64,000 nt of DNA from Sporosarcina sp. Marseille-Q4943 (GTDB lineage Bacteria; Bacillota; Bacilli; Bacillales_A; Planococcaceae): NCBI RefSeq assembly GCF_943736995.1, contig NZ_CALSFT010000002.1, positions 1,178,001 through 1,242,000 on the forward strand, given 5' to 3'. Every line of letters begins with the position of its first letter. Within the stretch, counting starts at the first letter, position 1. Below, piece by piece: positions 1 through 10,134 of the stretch. Made by a program: the position numbers and the translations under genes. Under the pieces are notes generated by a model. That model did not search any database. It was not told the DNA's origin and saw only the letters and a list, made by a program, of their open reading frames with translations.

Positions 1-139
1 ATCGTGCACAATCTTCCCAAGACAGTACGCCGCCATCAACATTCATATACAAGAGCTTGCAATGGTGCAAATTACGGGAACGATGGAAAAACGCAACGGC
101 CAAACACAACTGATCGTCCAACAGATTAAGAGGGTTTAA
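1..139 (+). CDS. dnaE: DNA polymerase III alpha subunit DnaE, 3' end (partial)
   Basis: The reading frame is open from base 2 to a TAA at 137-139 and gives about 45 residues. They contain FPRQY, then a stretch ending GTMEKRNGQTQLIVQQI, which resembles the C-terminal OB-fold segment of DnaE-type replicative polymerases. DnaE synthesises DNA at the replication fork with the clamp and helicase. The identification is supported by position: in Bacillus, dnaE lies shortly upstream of accD-accA-pfkA-pyk, as here. Only the last few percent of the protein is visible, so domain content cannot be checked. Its terminator palindrome starts ten bases after the stop and has been split by an insertion sequence. 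Confidence 0.7.
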   Translation, partial: SCTIFPRQYAAINIHIQELAMVQITGTMEKRNGQTQLIVQQIKRV

Positions 140-148
140 AGAGACAAA

Positions 149-174
149 AAGAGACATGTAAATTCTTGTCTCTT
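149..174. repeat. Left duplicated target (dnaE terminator palindrome)
   Basis: A 26-bp palindromic segment (stem GAGACA/TGTCTC) lies just before the IS end CAGACTGTAG. It recurs at 1849-1874 with two mismatches, so it is a diverged target-site duplication. This copy has no T-run because the IS follows it directly. The T-run of the original dnaE terminator remains with the right copy. Confidence 0.8.
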
Positions 175-175
175 C

Positions 176-231
176 AGACTGTAGACAAACACCCTGAATT
201 TTCGGGCTTGCCTACAGTCTCTTTTCTTTTA
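176..231 (+). terminator. Inward-reading terminator formed by the left IS end
   Basis: AGACTGTAG at the IS tip pairs with CTACAGTCT about 35 bases further in. Inner CAA(A)C/G-TTG and CCC/GGG pairs lengthen the stem, which is followed by TCTTTTCTTTT. Transcription entering the element from dnaE would meet it at once. Confidence 0.6.
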
Positions 232-252
232 AATAGAGATATAGCTAACAGT

Positions 253-379
253 GTTGATTTACGCTGCGAGCGGACGCTTTCCGCGGGCACGGCTTCAGCC
301 GCTTCCCTCGCTGCGCTCAGTCCAGGGTCTTCAGCTCGTGCTGTTCCCGCAGGAGTCGCCGCTCTCCGCTCCAATCAAC
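253..379 (-). repeat. Palindromic GC-rich repeat, left arm of IS copy 1
   Basis: This 127-bp unit has complementary ends GTTGATT and AATCAAC and inner complementary AGCGG/CCGCT blocks. It contains the hallmark words of the repeat family (GGCGACTCC-like, GAAGACC, GGAAAGCGTCCGC) in reverse orientation. It is one of six copies in the window, four in the IS arms and two solitary. Confidence 0.75.
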
Positions 380-406
380 GGAGTGCCCTACTAACCGAAT
401 GAGGTG

Positions 407-1623
407 ATGGATATGATGACGAAGAATCAAATTAATGAACGTGAACAGTTAGAGATGCTAACCGTAGAGCAGTTGGTTCCTCATGGCCATCTGGTGCGCA
501 AACTGGATGCTTCCCTTGATTTTTCCTTCATCTATCCATTAGTTGAAGATCTGTATTCAACCATTGGACGACCAAGCATAGATCCTGTCGTACTCATTAA
601 GATGACATTCATTCAGTATACCCTCGGCATCCGCTCCATGCGCCAGACAATCAAGGAAATTGAAACAAACGTAGCCTATCGCTGGTTCCTAGGCTTCGGC
701 TTTCATACTGAGGTTCCACACTTCTCCACATTCGGGGAAAACTATTTCCGTCGATTTGCAGACACCGATCTGTTTGAGCAGATCTTCTATAAAGTCCTAA
801 ACGAGGTGGCAAACCGAGGGCCCCTCAGCCCGGAACATGTCTTTATTGATTCGACCCATGTGAAAGCGAGCGCGAATAAGAGAAAGTTTGAAAAGAAGAT
901 AGTGCGTAAAGAGACGCGGGCGTAAGAGAAAAAGCTCCAGGAGGAACTCAACCTGGATCGTGAAAAGAATGGAAAAAAGCCGTTCCCACTGGACAAGCTT
1001 GAAAAGGAAGAGTACAAGGAAATCAAGGAGTCGACAACAGATCCGGAAAGTGGTTATTACGTTAAAGATGAACGGTCAAAGTAATTTGCCTATTCTTTTC
1101 ACGCTGCCAAGGACGAAAAGGGGTTTGTGCTTGCAAACATCGTACACCAGGGAATCTCTACGACAGCACTATGCTCGAACCGTTAGTCCAGAAGATCATC
1201 GACCAGGTAGGACGTCCAGTCGTCGTTGCCGCCGATGCAGCCTACAAAACCCCAGCCATTGCAATTTTCTTTTAGAGAATCACGTGCTCCCTGCACTTCC
1301 ATGCAAACGACCAATGACGAAGGAACCTACCGAACGACAACGAAGTAAGGGTATCGTCAGTATGCATCGACGCCTTCTATTTGTGCCTCGTGTCCGGTGA
1401 TTGGCCAATGCACGCAAAGTAAGAATCAACAAAAGATGATTCAAAGGCATATCTGGCAGGACTATTTGGATGTAGCTGAGGACTTGCGACACAACCATGA
1501 GAAATATATGGAAAACGCAAAGAGATGATTGAGCGCGTCTTTGCTGCCATAAATTTGAAGAAGCTGGCCAGTTGGACGTGGAGAGCGGCGGCTATGGAGG
1601 ATGAAATGATACCCCTGTCTTAA
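407..1623 (+). pseudogene. IS1182-family transposase, multiply disrupted
   Basis: The N-terminal part reads well from ATG 407 (MDMMTKNQINEREQLEML...) to a premature TAA at 923-925, where the second copy has a Phe codon. A second stop replaces a Gln codon near 1081, and further frameshifts and a deletion remove the region around 1330. The C-terminal residues reappear before a TAA at 1621-1623. The intact family member is a DDE transposase of about 460 residues. With this many lesions the gene cannot make active enzyme. It has decayed further than the copy at 34844-36239. Confidence 0.85.
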
Positions 1624-1633
1624 AGGATTTCCA

Positions 1634-1759
1634 GTTGATTGGAGTGCAGGGCGGCGACTCCTGGGGGATTAGCGCAGCGTGAAGACCCCGCAGGAGCGAA
1701 ACGACGAGGAGGCTGAGGGCAAGCCCCCCGGAAAGCGTCCGCCCGGAACGGAAATCAAC
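1634..1759 (+). repeat. Palindromic GC-rich repeat, right arm of IS copy 1
   Basis: The unit is bounded by GTTGATT and AATCAAC. The inner complementary block here is GGGCGG/CCGCCC, where other copies have AGGCGG/CCGCCT or AGCGG/CCGCT. These are paired changes that keep the stem. It lies in inverted orientation to the arm at 253-379. Confidence 0.75.
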
Positions 1760-1848
1760 GTTATTTCAGTCTACTGACAGTTAAAATGTACATGTTTAGA
1801 CAAAAGGGTTGGAAATCTATGATTTCCAACCCTTTTGTCTACAGTCTG

Positions 1849-1874
1849 AAGAGACATGTAGATTCATGTCTCTT
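1849..1874. terminator. Right duplicated target: dnaE terminator with T-run
   Basis: The palindrome (GAGACATG ... CATGTCTC) is followed by TTTTTGTCTTTT, so this is the copy that kept the T-run. It is the partner of 149-174 in the target duplication. Confidence 0.75.
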
Positions 1875-1932
1875 TTTGTCTTTTCATCATTAATTCCAAG
1901 AAATCTCTTTACGATGCCATCACTTTTCTGTA

Positions 1933-1960
1933 TGCTATAACAAGAAGTGGTCAGACCACT
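1933..1960 (+). promoter_or_regulatory. Extended -10 promoter with FadR-type operator
   Basis: TGCTATAAC at 1933-1941 is an extended -10 element; no good -35 is seen. Starting five bases later, AGTGGTCAGACCACT (1946-1960) is a perfect palindrome. It contains TGGTCAGACCA, which fits the TGGTnnnACCA core bound by FadR-subfamily GntR regulators. The site would cover the transcription start. The next gene is itself a FadR-type GntR protein, so autoregulation together with accDA is the simplest reading. Confidence 0.65.
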
Positions 1961-1991
1961 CGGATTACGATATTCCAAGAGGGGCGGCCGT

Positions 1992-2642
1992 ATGCAAAAT
2001 ACAAAACCATCATCTAAGATGTTTCTTGACATCGTTGACGAACTTAGGCTGATGATCAAGGCGGAAGGCATCAAAGCGGGTGACAAAATACCATCTGAAC
2101 GTGTTTTGGCGGAACGTCTGCAAGTGGGCAGATCCACAGTTCGGGAAGCACTGAGAAGCCTTGAGCTGCTCGGCCTGATTGAAACCCGCCGCGGCGAAGG
2201 GACGTACCTTGCAGATTTCAAAAAGCACCAACTCGTTGAAGTGCTTTCAACATTCGTCATGCAACAGCCTAAATCCGCATTGGATGTGACAGATACACGC
2301 ATCATACATGAAAAAGCGGCAATTCAAACGATCTGCGGCGACGAACAGAAGCGTAACTTGCCTGTCTGGGAAGGGCTCCTTATAAAGCTTGATGAAGACG
2401 GCGAAGTTCTTCGAGAAGATATAATGCGGGAAATGATCGTTGCGACAGATAACCGATTATCATTGAAAATTTGGTTTATACTGAAACAATATAGCAAGGT
2501 TCCGTACGAGTTGATGACGGAAGGTATTGAAAATGACATTGTGAGATCATTGCTAAAGCATTTGATCGAAGGAAACGTCAGTGAAGCAATAAATGCCTAT
2601 GACCAGTGGATTGAACATATCGAGGGGGAAGACAAAGAATGA
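1992..2642 (+). CDS. GntR/FadR-family transcriptional regulator of the acc operon
   Basis: This is a 216-residue regulator. An N-terminal winged helix (about residues 10-75: [20 protein letters not shown], then [12 protein letters not shown]) is typical of GntR proteins, followed by an all-helical C-terminal effector domain of FadR/FCD size. The usual metal-ligand histidines of FCD domains are not obvious, so the ligand may be an acyl compound or something else. ATG 1992 is chosen because it follows GAGGGGCGG at good spacing; an earlier in-frame start has no such site. The stop overlaps the accD start (ATGA), so it is translationally coupled to acetyl-CoA carboxylase. A matching operator lies at 1946-1960. 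The role in fatty-acid synthesis control is inferred from this context. Confidence 0.8.
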   Translation: MQNTKPSSKMFLDIVDELRLMIKAEGIKAGDKIPSERVLAERLQVGRSTVREALRSLELLGLIETRRGEGTYLADFKKHQLVEVLSTFVMQQPKSALDVTDTRIIHEKAAIQTICGDEQKRNLPVWEGLLIKLDEDGEVLREDIMREMIVATDNRLSLKIWFILKQYSKVPYELMTEGIENDIVRSLLKHLIEGNVSEAINAYDQWIEHIEGEDKE

Positions 2643-3493
2643 TCCGTGAATTTTTTACGAAAAAAAAGCAAGCGATAACGATACCTTCGGCAGATGCGAA
2701 AAATGATGTGCCGGAAGGGTTAATGACAAAATGTCCAGAATGTAAACAAATCATCTTGACAAAAGATTTGATGAAAAATGCAAAAGTTTGTCCGAAATGC
2801 GATCACCATTTCAAAATGACGGCATGGGAGCGTATTGATTGTCTTTTTGATGAAGATACATTCAAATCGATGGACGACCATTTAGTGTCGGAAAACCCGT
2901 TGAAATTCCCATCCTATACAGAGAAAATCGCATCCGATTCTAAAAAGACCGGATTGAATGAAGCTGTTCTTACTGGCATCGGGAAAATCGGAGGAAATGA
3001 AGTTGCAGTCGCAATTATGGACTCCCATTTCCGCATGGGTTCAATGGGGTCGGTCGTCGGCGAGAAAATCACCCGGGCAGTTGAAGCTGCCACGGAAAAG
3101 GGCATTCCCGTCATTATCTTCTCTGCGAGCGGCGGTGCTCGAATGCAAGAAGGTGTCCTTTCATTAATGCAAATGGCAAAAACAAGTGTTGCGTTGAAAC
3201 GCCATGCCGAAAAAGGGCTGCTGTTCATTTCCGTCATGACCTATCCTACAACAGGTGGCGTGTCCGCTAGCTTTGCGTCCGTAGGAGATATTAATATAGC
3301 TGAACCGAGAGCCCTGATTGGCTTTGCGGGAAGACGGGTAATCGAGCAGACCGTCCGGGAAAAGCTGCCGGACAATTTCCAAACTGCCGAATTCCTATTG
3401 GACCATGGACAAGTCGATGCAGTCATCCATCGTCATGATTTGACGGAAGCCCTTGCAAAATTGGTCGGGCTGCATGTAAGGGAGGAAAAATAA
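2639..3493 (+). CDS. accD: Acetyl-CoA carboxylase carboxyltransferase subunit beta
   Basis: AccD (284 residues) forms the carboxyltransferase with AccA, moving the carboxyl group from biotin-BCCP to acetyl-CoA to give malonyl-CoA, the first step of fatty-acid synthesis in the cytoplasm. A zinc ribbon is visible as C32-x2-C35 and C51-x2-C54. The crotonase-like carboxyltransferase core follows, with [10 protein letters not shown] and [13 protein letters not shown] as family signatures. Length matches Bacillus AccD. It overlaps the upstream regulator by four bases and accA begins two bases after its stop, so all three genes form one operon. Confidence 0.95.
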   Translation: MIREFFTKKKQAITIPSADAKNDVPEGLMTKCPECKQIILTKDLMKNAKVCPKCDHHFKMTAWERIDCLFDEDTFKSMDDHLVSENPLKFPSYTEKIASDSKKTGLNEAVLTGIGKIGGNEVAVAIMDSHFRMGSMGSVVGEKITRAVEAATEKGIPVIIFSASGGARMQEGVLSLMQMAKTSVALKRHAEKGLLFISVMTYPTTGGVSASFASVGDINIAEPRALIGFAGRRVIEQTVREKLPDNFQTAEFLLDHGQVDAVIHRHDLTEALAKLVGLHVREEK

Positions 3494-3494
3494 G

Positions 3495-4448
3495 ATGAGC
3501 AAGACGTTGGCATTCGAAGAACCGATAGTGAAACTTCGTGAAAAGATCAATGAACTCGAAGAATTCACTTCTACGAACGAAGTCGACCTTTCCGAGGAAA
3601 TCGGTAAGTTGAAAACGAGATTAAGCAATTTGGAAACGGAAATATATAACAATATGGAGCCGTGGGATCGAGTGCAGGTGGCGAGACACCCCGAACGTCC
3701 GACGACGAGAGACTATGTTGCTGAACTATTTGAGGATTTCATGGAGCTTCATGGCGATCGCTCTTTTGGGGACGATGCGGCAATCATTGGTGGAATTGGC
3801 TCCTTCGAATCGATGCCAGTGACTGTGATCGGGCATCAGCGAGGGAAAGACACAAAGGAAAATGTAAAACGCAACTTTGGAATGCCCCATCCGGAAGGGT
3901 ATAGAAAAGCATTGCGGTTAATGAAGCAGGCTGAAAAGTTCGGCCGCCCAATCATTTGCTTCATCGATACGAAAGGCGCTTATCCGGGGAAAGCTGCAGA
4001 AGAGCGTGGGCAAAGTGAAGCGATTGCCCGCAATCTAATTGAAATGGCGGGATTGAAAGTGCCGGTCATTTCAATCGTTATTGGAGAAGGCGGTAGTGGG
4101 GGCGCGCTCGCATTAGGAGTCGCCAATCACATCCATATGTTGGAGCATTCGACATACTCCGTCATCTCACCCGAAGGTGCAGCGTCAATTCTTTGGAAGG
4201 ATGCAAGCCTATCCAAACAGGCGGCGGAGGCGATGAAAATCACTGCTCCACATCTGAAGGAAATGGGAATCATCGATGAGATCATTCCAGAAGTGCTTGG
4301 CGGCGCACATCGTGATCCGAAAGCGCAGGCTGTGGAAATGAGAAAAGTGTTGAAATCTTCATTGGACTTGCTCTGTGAAATGGATGCAAATGAAATCATA
4401 GAAGACCGTTATAATAAGTTTCGTAATATCGGTGTATTTTCAGAATGA
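3495..4448 (+). CDS. accA: Acetyl-CoA carboxylase carboxyltransferase subunit alpha
   Basis: AccA (317 residues) is the partner of AccD. The N-terminal coiled segment (about residues 1-50) is followed by the carboxyltransferase core with [20 protein letters not shown], and [16 protein letters not shown], which lines the biotin/CoA site. A strong GGGAGG Shine-Dalgarno lies in the accD 3' end. A terminator hairpin follows at once, closing the fadR-like/accD/accA operon before pfkA. Confidence 0.95.
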   Translation: MSKTLAFEEPIVKLREKINELEEFTSTNEVDLSEEIGKLKTRLSNLETEIYNNMEPWDRVQVARHPERPTTRDYVAELFEDFMELHGDRSFGDDAAIIGGIGSFESMPVTVIGHQRGKDTKENVKRNFGMPHPEGYRKALRLMKQAEKFGRPIICFIDTKGAYPGKAAEERGQSEAIARNLIEMAGLKVPVISIVIGEGGSGGALALGVANHIHMLEHSTYSVISPEGAASILWKDASLSKQAAEAMKITAPHLKEMGIIDEIIPEVLGGAHRDPKAQAVEMRKVLKSSLDLLCEMDANEIIEDRYNKFRNIGVFSE

Positions 4449-4449
4449 T

Positions 4450-4478
4450 GAGGTGCGGGTTTACCCCGCATCTTTTCG
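4450..4478 (+). terminator. Terminator after accA
   Basis: The stem GTGCGGG ... CCCGCAT with loop TTTA is followed by CTTTTCGTT. It begins right after the accA stop. Confidence 0.75.
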
Positions 4479-4535
4479 TTGCTTAAGAAACTATAAATTC
4501 TAGAAAGAAATGATTTGCAATACATAGTGAACTAA

Positions 4536-5516
<981 letters not shown>

Positions 5517-5562
5517 TATAACTACTATATATGACGAGTACAATACGAAGGGGCGTTTTGTG

Positions 5563-7323
5563 ATGAGAAAGACAAAAATTGTGTGCACAATCGGACCAGC
5601 CAGCGAATCACCGGAGCTGCTTGAACAATTAATTGAGGCAGGTATGAACGTTGCACGGCTTAACTTTTCACATGGTACACACGAAGAGCACAAAGCCCGA
5701 ATCAAATCCATCAGGGAAGCGTCAAAGAAGACAGGCAAGGTTGTCGGAATCCTGCTCGATACGAAAGGCCCTGAAATCCGGACGCATTCCATGAAAAACG
5801 GGGAAGTTGAATTGATTACCGGCCAGCACATCGATATTTCGATGACTGAAGTGGAAGGGACCGACAATGTTTTTTCAGTTACATATGAGAAGCTGATCGA
5901 AGATGTGGATAAAGGGTCTGTCATTCTTTTGGATGACGGGCTGATCCAACTGGAAGTCATCGGAAAGGATCACGAAAAAGGACTCATCCATACGATCGTA
6001 GTCAACTCGGGCGCGTTGAAAAATAAAAAAGGGGTTAACGTACCGGGTGTATCAGTACAGCTTCCCGGAATTACCGAAAAAGATAAAGAGGATATTTTAT
6101 TCGGAATCCAAGAAGGTGTCGATTTCATCGCAGCCTCTTTCGTACGCAGAGCTTCTGACGTAATGGAGATAAGGGAATTACTTGAAAATAACGGCGGTGG
6201 ACAAATCCATATTATTCCGAAGATCGAAAACGGTGAAGGTGTCGATAATTTGGATGACATTTTGACTGTTTCAGATGGACTGATGGTTGCGCGGGGGGAT
6301 CTCGGCGTAGAAATTCCGGCGGAGGAAGTGCCGATCGTTCAAAAGAAAATGATCGAAAAGTGCAATCAGGTCGGCAAGCCTGTCATCACAGCTACCCAGA
6401 TGCTTGACTCAATGCAAAGAAATCCACGTCCTACACGAGCGGAAGCAAGTGACGTCGCAAACGCCATTTTGGACGGTTCCGATGCAATCATGCTCTCTGG
6501 GGAAACAGCAGCAGGATTATACCCGGTTGAGTCTGTCCGTACGATGGACAGAATTGCAAAAACAGCTGAAAGAGCTGTCGATTATCGCTCAGTCGTTTCC
6601 ACACGCCGTCGTGAAAAACATGGCAATATGACAGAAGCGATCGGCCAGGCCGCAGCTTACACGGCCATCAATTTAAAGGTGAAAGCTGTGCTCGCCCCTA
6701 CGGAAAGCGGCCATACAGCCAAAATGATCGCAAAATATCGTCCAGGTTGTCCGATTATCGCAATTACCGCTTCAGACGAATGTTCAAGGAAATTGTCACT
6801 AGTATGGGGAATCTACCCGATCATCGGGGAAAGAGTGGATTCCATCGATGAGATTTTGCAGGAATCCGTCGAAGAAAGTGTGAAACACCAATATGTAACT
6901 CATGGTGATGTTGTCATTATCACTGCGGGAGTGCCGGTAGGCGAAGCGGGTACTACGAACTTGATGAAAATCCACGTTATTGGCGATATGCTTGCCAAAG
7001 GACAGGGGATTGGAAAGTCTGTCGCGTTTGGCCAAGCCGTTGTCGCTCGTAACGCTCAAGAAGCATTGGCACATAATATGAAAGGGAAGATACTTGTCAC
7101 GTATTCATCCGACCGTGATATGATGCCCGCGATTGAAGAATGCGCCGGGTTAATTACGGAAGAGGGCGGATTGACAAGTCATGCGGCTGTAGTAGGCCTA
7201 AGTTTAGGAATTCCTGTCATCGTCGGTGTCGAAAAAGCTACTGACATTATCGTCAATGGAAAAGATATAACAATGGATGCGGAATCCGGAGTCATCTATA
7301 ATGGACATGCAAGTGTACTATAA
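5563..7323 (+). CDS. pyk: Pyruvate kinase with C-terminal phosphohistidine-like domain
   Basis: Pyruvate kinase makes pyruvate and ATP from phosphoenolpyruvate. Visible motifs are [20 protein letters not shown], and the active-site region [17 protein letters not shown]. At 586 residues the protein is about 110 longer than minimal pyruvate kinases. The extension holds [20 protein letters not shown], the PEP-utilising swivelling-domain signature found in Bacillus and Geobacillus enzymes. ATG 5563 is preceded by GAAGGGGCG. The gene lies downstream of pfkA and ends at a strong terminator. Confidence 0.95.
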   Translation: MRKTKIVCTIGPASESPELLEQLIEAGMNVARLNFSHGTHEEHKARIKSIREASKKTGKVVGILLDTKGPEIRTHSMKNGEVELITGQHIDISMTEVEGTDNVFSVTYEKLIEDVDKGSVILLDDGLIQLEVIGKDHEKGLIHTIVVNSGALKNKKGVNVPGVSVQLPGITEKDKEDILFGIQEGVDFIAASFVRRASDVMEIRELLENNGGGQIHIIPKIENGEGVDNLDDILTVSDGLMVARGDLGVEIPAEEVPIVQKKMIEKCNQVGKPVITATQMLDSMQRNPRPTRAEASDVANAILDGSDAIMLSGETAAGLYPVESVRTMDRIAKTAERAVDYRSVVSTRRREKHGNMTEAIGQAAAYTAINLKVKAVLAPTESGHTAKMIAKYRPGCPIIAITASDECSRKLSLVWGIYPIIGERVDSIDEILQESVEESVKHQYVTHGDVVIITAGVPVGEAGTTNLMKIHVIGDMLAKGQGIGKSVAFGQAVVARNAQEALAHNMKGKILVTYSSDRDMMPAIEECAGLITEEGGLTSHAAVVGLSLGIPVIVGVEKATDIIVNGKDITMDAESGVIYNGHASVL

Positions 7324-7340
7324 CAAATAATTTAATTTAT

Positions 7341-7379
7341 TGAGGCTGTCTTCCGTATTGTACGGAAGCGGCCTTTTTA
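7341..7379 (+). terminator. Terminator after pyk
   Basis: The arms GGC-GTCTTCCGTA and TACGGAAGCGGCC form a stem with one or two mismatches and a TTG loop, followed by TTTTTAG. Confidence 0.8.
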
Positions 7380-7398
7380 GGATTGGAGATGTTGTTGA

Positions 7399-7782
7399 AT
7401 GAAATGGCTGCTACCCGCATTTATTTTAGTGCCGGCCGCTGAAATCATGCTTTTGCTCTATTCGGGAAACAAAATTGGGATCATGCCGACCCTTCTTCTC
7501 ATCCTTATTAGCGGGATTGGAGGGGCATACCTTGCAAAAAGACAAGGACTTAAAGCCTTTACTGATTTACGGAACAGGATGGGGACGATGGAAGCGCCGG
7601 GTAATGCAATGATTGATGGAATCTGTATTTTCTTCGGCGGTGTTTTATTGATCATGCCCGGTTTCATAACGGATATTGCAGGACTCTTACTTCTATTTAC
7701 TGGCCCGAGAAAATTAATTAGACCATTTATCGTCAGTTGGATTTATAAAAAGATGAAACAAGGTCGAATCGTTATTCGATGA
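7399..7782 (+). CDS. fxsA: FxsA family membrane protein
   Basis: This 127-residue protein has the FxsA layout: two N-terminal hydrophobic helices (about residues 3-20 and 26-45), a polar linker LAKRQGLKAF, then a hydrophobic pair around GGVLLIMPGFITDIAGLLLLF and a basic tail. In E. coli, FxsA suppresses F-exclusion of phage T7; its normal role is unclear. Position after pyk matches B. subtilis ytzA/fxsA-type genes. Its end overlaps the convergent permease gene by 11 bases. Confidence 0.85.
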   Translation: MKWLLPAFILVPAAEIMLLLYSGNKIGIMPTLLLILISGIGGAYLAKRQGLKAFTDLRNRMGTMEAPGNAMIDGICIFFGGVLLIMPGFITDIAGLLLLFTGPRKLIRPFIVSWIYKKMKQGRIVIR

Positions 7783-8743
7783 AGGATGGATGCTTTTTCA
7801 ATTTCAGTGCCGCGAACAGCAGAAAAGGAGTTAACAGAATACCCGGCAATCCGAAAAGATAGAGCGAGCAGACGGTGATGAAAAAAGCATGGATCGGCTT
7901 TACGCGAAAAGCGGAAGCCCACATATACGATTCAGCCAATTGTCTCGTCATGACGACGAATATATATAGCAAGGCGAGCGAAACACCGATGAATAATTGC
8001 TTGGAATAAAGGAAAAAGGCCGACATCGGAATGAGGAAAAGCCCAATGCCCAACAAAGGCAGACTATCAGCGATGGAAACAAGGAATGCGCTGCCGATAG
8101 GTGATTCAAAACCAAGTACTGTAAATCCGATGCTTAGAATGATGAATGTCAATAAAAACAATCTTGCTTCAACGAAAGCGAATGTACCGAATAATTCACC
8201 GGACTTTGTAAATATCCGTTTTGCTGTAGCACGCATATTGACGGGAAAATAGACGAGAAACCAAAACTTGTTTTTTCCTGATTCCCGCAATGCAAAAAAA
8301 TAGGCGACGAGGAAAATGAAAAAGCTGAAAATATGTTGAAAAAAAGAAGCCGTAAATGCAATGGCGTATTCGAGCAACGCATGTCCGTATTCAACAATCT
8401 TTTCCTTAAGGAAAGTAAAAACTTTTCCTGACAAATCCATGTTACCTGTGTATGAGGATAGGTGTTTATCCAAAAGTGGCACCGTATCCATCAATCCGTG
8501 CAGTGCAATGAACGAAAACGTACTGAAGATGAATAGCATGGAGAGCATGACGAAAAGGGTGGCGAATGTCAAAGGTAGTTTTGTCATCGCACGTACCGCT
8601 AGAAGTATAGGAGCAGTAAAATAGGCTGCAATTATTGCAATTCCTACAGGTGGAATTACAAAGATGAAAATCCCCGCGATAATTGCCGGAAACCATTGCA
8701 GGGCCATTGATTTAAAAGTTTGTTGTTGTGTGTTTTTTAGCAA
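7772..8743 (-). CDS. ytvI: AI-2E family permease, YtvI-like
   Basis: A 323-residue integral membrane protein with a hydrophobic pair near residues 18-60, a central segment typical of AI-2E family proteins, and several C-terminal helices including the LPLLGIGLFLIPMSAFFL region. Family members export varied small solutes; the substrate of YtvI is not known. The TTG at 8743 is chosen because AAAGGATG lies at good distance; the next in-frame ATG has no such site. It is convergent with fxsA. The same permease follows pyk/fxsA in B. subtilis. Confidence 0.8.
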   Translation of the reverse strand: MLKNTQQQTFKSMALQWFPAIIAGIFIFVIPPVGIAIIAAYFTAPILLAVRAMTKLPLTFATLFVMLSMLFIFSTFSFIALHGLMDTVPLLDKHLSSYTGNMDLSGKVFTFLKEKIVEYGHALLEYAIAFTASFFQHIFSFFIFLVAYFFALRESGKNKFWFLVYFPVNMRATAKRIFTKSGELFGTFAFVEARLFLLTFIILSIGFTVLGFESPIGSAFLVSIADSLPLLGIGLFLIPMSAFFLYSKQLFIGVSLALLYIFVVMTRQLAESYMWASAFRVKPIHAFFITVCSLYLFGLPGILLTPFLLFAALKLKKHPSFIE

Positions 8744-8780
8744 GATTTCATCCTTTTTTCTGTTATTCTACAAATAAAAC

Positions 8781-8839
8781 AAGCGTTTCCATTCACAAAA
8801 CTGTAATATTTGCTTATAATGGGGTTTGTAAGCGTTTCA
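8781..8839 (+). promoter_or_regulatory. citZ promoter flanked by cre-like sites
   Basis: TTCACA (8792-8797) and TATAAT (8815-8820) are separated by exactly 17 bases. AAGCGTTTCC lies just upstream (8781-8790) and TGTAAGCGTTTCA (8827-8839) lies at the predicted start. Both share the AAGCGTTT core of CcpA cre sites but are imperfect over the full consensus. CcpA control of citrate synthase is known in Bacillus, so this is a reasonable inference. Confidence 0.65.
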
Positions 8840-8862
8840 GACAGTACTAAATAAAAAGTAGA

Positions 8863-8902
8863 TTTGCCGGAATCTGCTAGATTTTGCAGGTTGGACGGCA
8901 AA
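8863..8902 (+). promoter_or_regulatory. Stem-loop in the citZ 5' leader
   Basis: TTTGCCG (8863-8869) pairs with CGGCAAA (8896-8902), with an inner CTGC/GCAG pair. The stem ends about 20 bases before the citZ start, and no T-run follows. It may be a post-transcriptional control site. Confidence 0.45.
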
Positions 8903-8923
8903 ATGACTGAAGGAGCGATTTAA

Positions 8924-10039
8924 ATGACAGCAACAAAAGGATTGGAAGGAATCGTAGCGACACAGTCCGCCATCAGTTCTATTATTGATGACACACTTAC
9001 ATACGTCGGTTACGATATCGATGATCTTGCAGTCAATGCAAGTTTTGAAGAAGTTGTTTATCTATTATGGCATCAGCGTCTGCCGAAAGCGGACGAGCTT
9101 GCTGAATTGAAACAGCAACTTGCGGATAATATGTCGGTTCCACAACCTGTACTCGATCATTTTAAGACTTATCCAATCAGTGAAGTACATCCGATGGCGG
9201 CATTGCGCACAGCTATTTCCCTCCTCGGATTATACGATGAAAACGCGGAAGATATGTCTGATGAAGCCAATTACGAAAAAGCAATACAGCTTCAAGCGAA
9301 AGTGGCAACGATCGTTACTGCTTTCTCTCGCATCCGTAAAGGTCAAGAGCCGGTTGCCCCTAAAAAGGAACTTGGCTATGCGGCAAATTTCCTGTATATG
9401 TTAACAGGAGAAGAGCCTCAAGATATTGCTGTTGAAGCATTTAATAAAGCACTAGTGCTTCACGCTGACCATGAGTTGAATGCTTCCACTTTCACTGCGC
9501 GTGTTTGTGTGGCAACCCTTTCCGATATGTATTCCGGCATTACAGCTGCAATCGGTGCACTAAAAGGCCCACTTCACGGTGGTGCGAACGAACAAGTGAT
9601 GAGGATGCTCATGGAAATCGGCGAAGAAGATAAAGTTGAATCATACATCAGAGAAAAACTTGATAATAAAGAAAAAATCATGGGCTTCGGCCACCGTGTG
9701 TACCGTAAAGGGGATCCACGTGCGAAGCATCTACGTGAAATGTCTAAAAAGTTGACAGCTCTTCGTGGTGAAGAGAAATGGTATAATATGTCGCTGAAAA
9801 TCGAATCAATCGTTACCGGCGAGAAAAATTTACCGCCTAACGTTGATTTCTATTCAGCGTCGGTATATCATTCACTTGGTATCGATCACGATTTATTCAC
9901 ACCTATTTTTGCAGTTTCCCGCTTCTCGGGCTGGACGGCACATATTTTGGAGCAATACTCCAATAATAGACTGATCCGTCCACGTGCGGAATATATCGGA
10001 CCGGACATGCAAAAATACGTGCCTATCAACGAAAGATAA
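8924..10039 (+). CDS. citZ: Citrate synthase
   Basis: Citrate synthase condenses oxaloacetate with acetyl-CoA to start the TCA cycle. The 371-residue length is that of the Gram-positive type. Catalytic regions are clear: GPLHGGANEQV (substrate histidine), GFGHRVYRKGDPR (second histidine and phosphate-binding arginines), and NVDFYSASVYH (catalytic aspartate). A good Shine-Dalgarno (AAGGAG) precedes ATG 8924. It is followed after 95 bases by icd, the standard citZ-icd operon, and its own promoter and leader lie upstream. Confidence 0.96.
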   Translation: MTATKGLEGIVATQSAISSIIDDTLTYVGYDIDDLAVNASFEEVVYLLWHQRLPKADELAELKQQLADNMSVPQPVLDHFKTYPISEVHPMAALRTAISLLGLYDENAEDMSDEANYEKAIQLQAKVATIVTAFSRIRKGQEPVAPKKELGYAANFLYMLTGEEPQDIAVEAFNKALVLHADHELNASTFTARVCVATLSDMYSGITAAIGALKGPLHGGANEQVMRMLMEIGEEDKVESYIREKLDNKEKIMGFGHRVYRKGDPRAKHLREMSKKLTALRGEEKWYNMSLKIESIVTGEKNLPPNVDFYSASVYHSLGIDHDLFTPIFAVSRFSGWTAHILEQYSNNRLIRPRAEYIGPDMQKYVPINER

Positions 10040-10134
10040 CTTGTGCCTGGTAACAATTCGCCAGAATAACAAGTAATACATCGGGGCGATAGCATTACAA
10101 TCTGCCCCCTCATCTTGAAATGGAGGAAAGTAAA

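Larger units (their letters stand above)
175..1848 (+). mobile_element. IS1182-family insertion sequence, decayed copy
   Basis: The element is bounded by inverted ends CAGACTGTAGACAAA (right end reads as the complement), flanked by duplicated terminator palindromes, and encodes a wrecked IS1182/IS5-like transposase. It is 1,674 bp against 2,049 bp for the related copy at 34518-36566. Its transposase lacks part of the C-terminal half and its two hairpin arms are shorter. The left end folds into a hairpin formed by the terminal repeat itself (176-219) followed by a T-rich run. The right end carries a hairpin of AAAAGGGTTGGAAATC and its complement. The family call rests on transposase wording (INEREQLEMLTVEQLVP, DHLVRKLD-like region) and overall structure. 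Confidence 0.8.

Noticed and set aside
250..400. Open frames of 66-78 codons across the GC-rich repeat arms
   Set aside because: They follow the palindromic repeat and recur in every copy on both strands; composition (Ala/Ser/Arg-rich) reflects the repeat, not a protein.
10040..10134. GGGGC/GCCCC pair in the citZ-icd gap as a terminator
   Set aside because: The loop is long, the stem short and no T-run follows; icd is expected to be co-transcribed.
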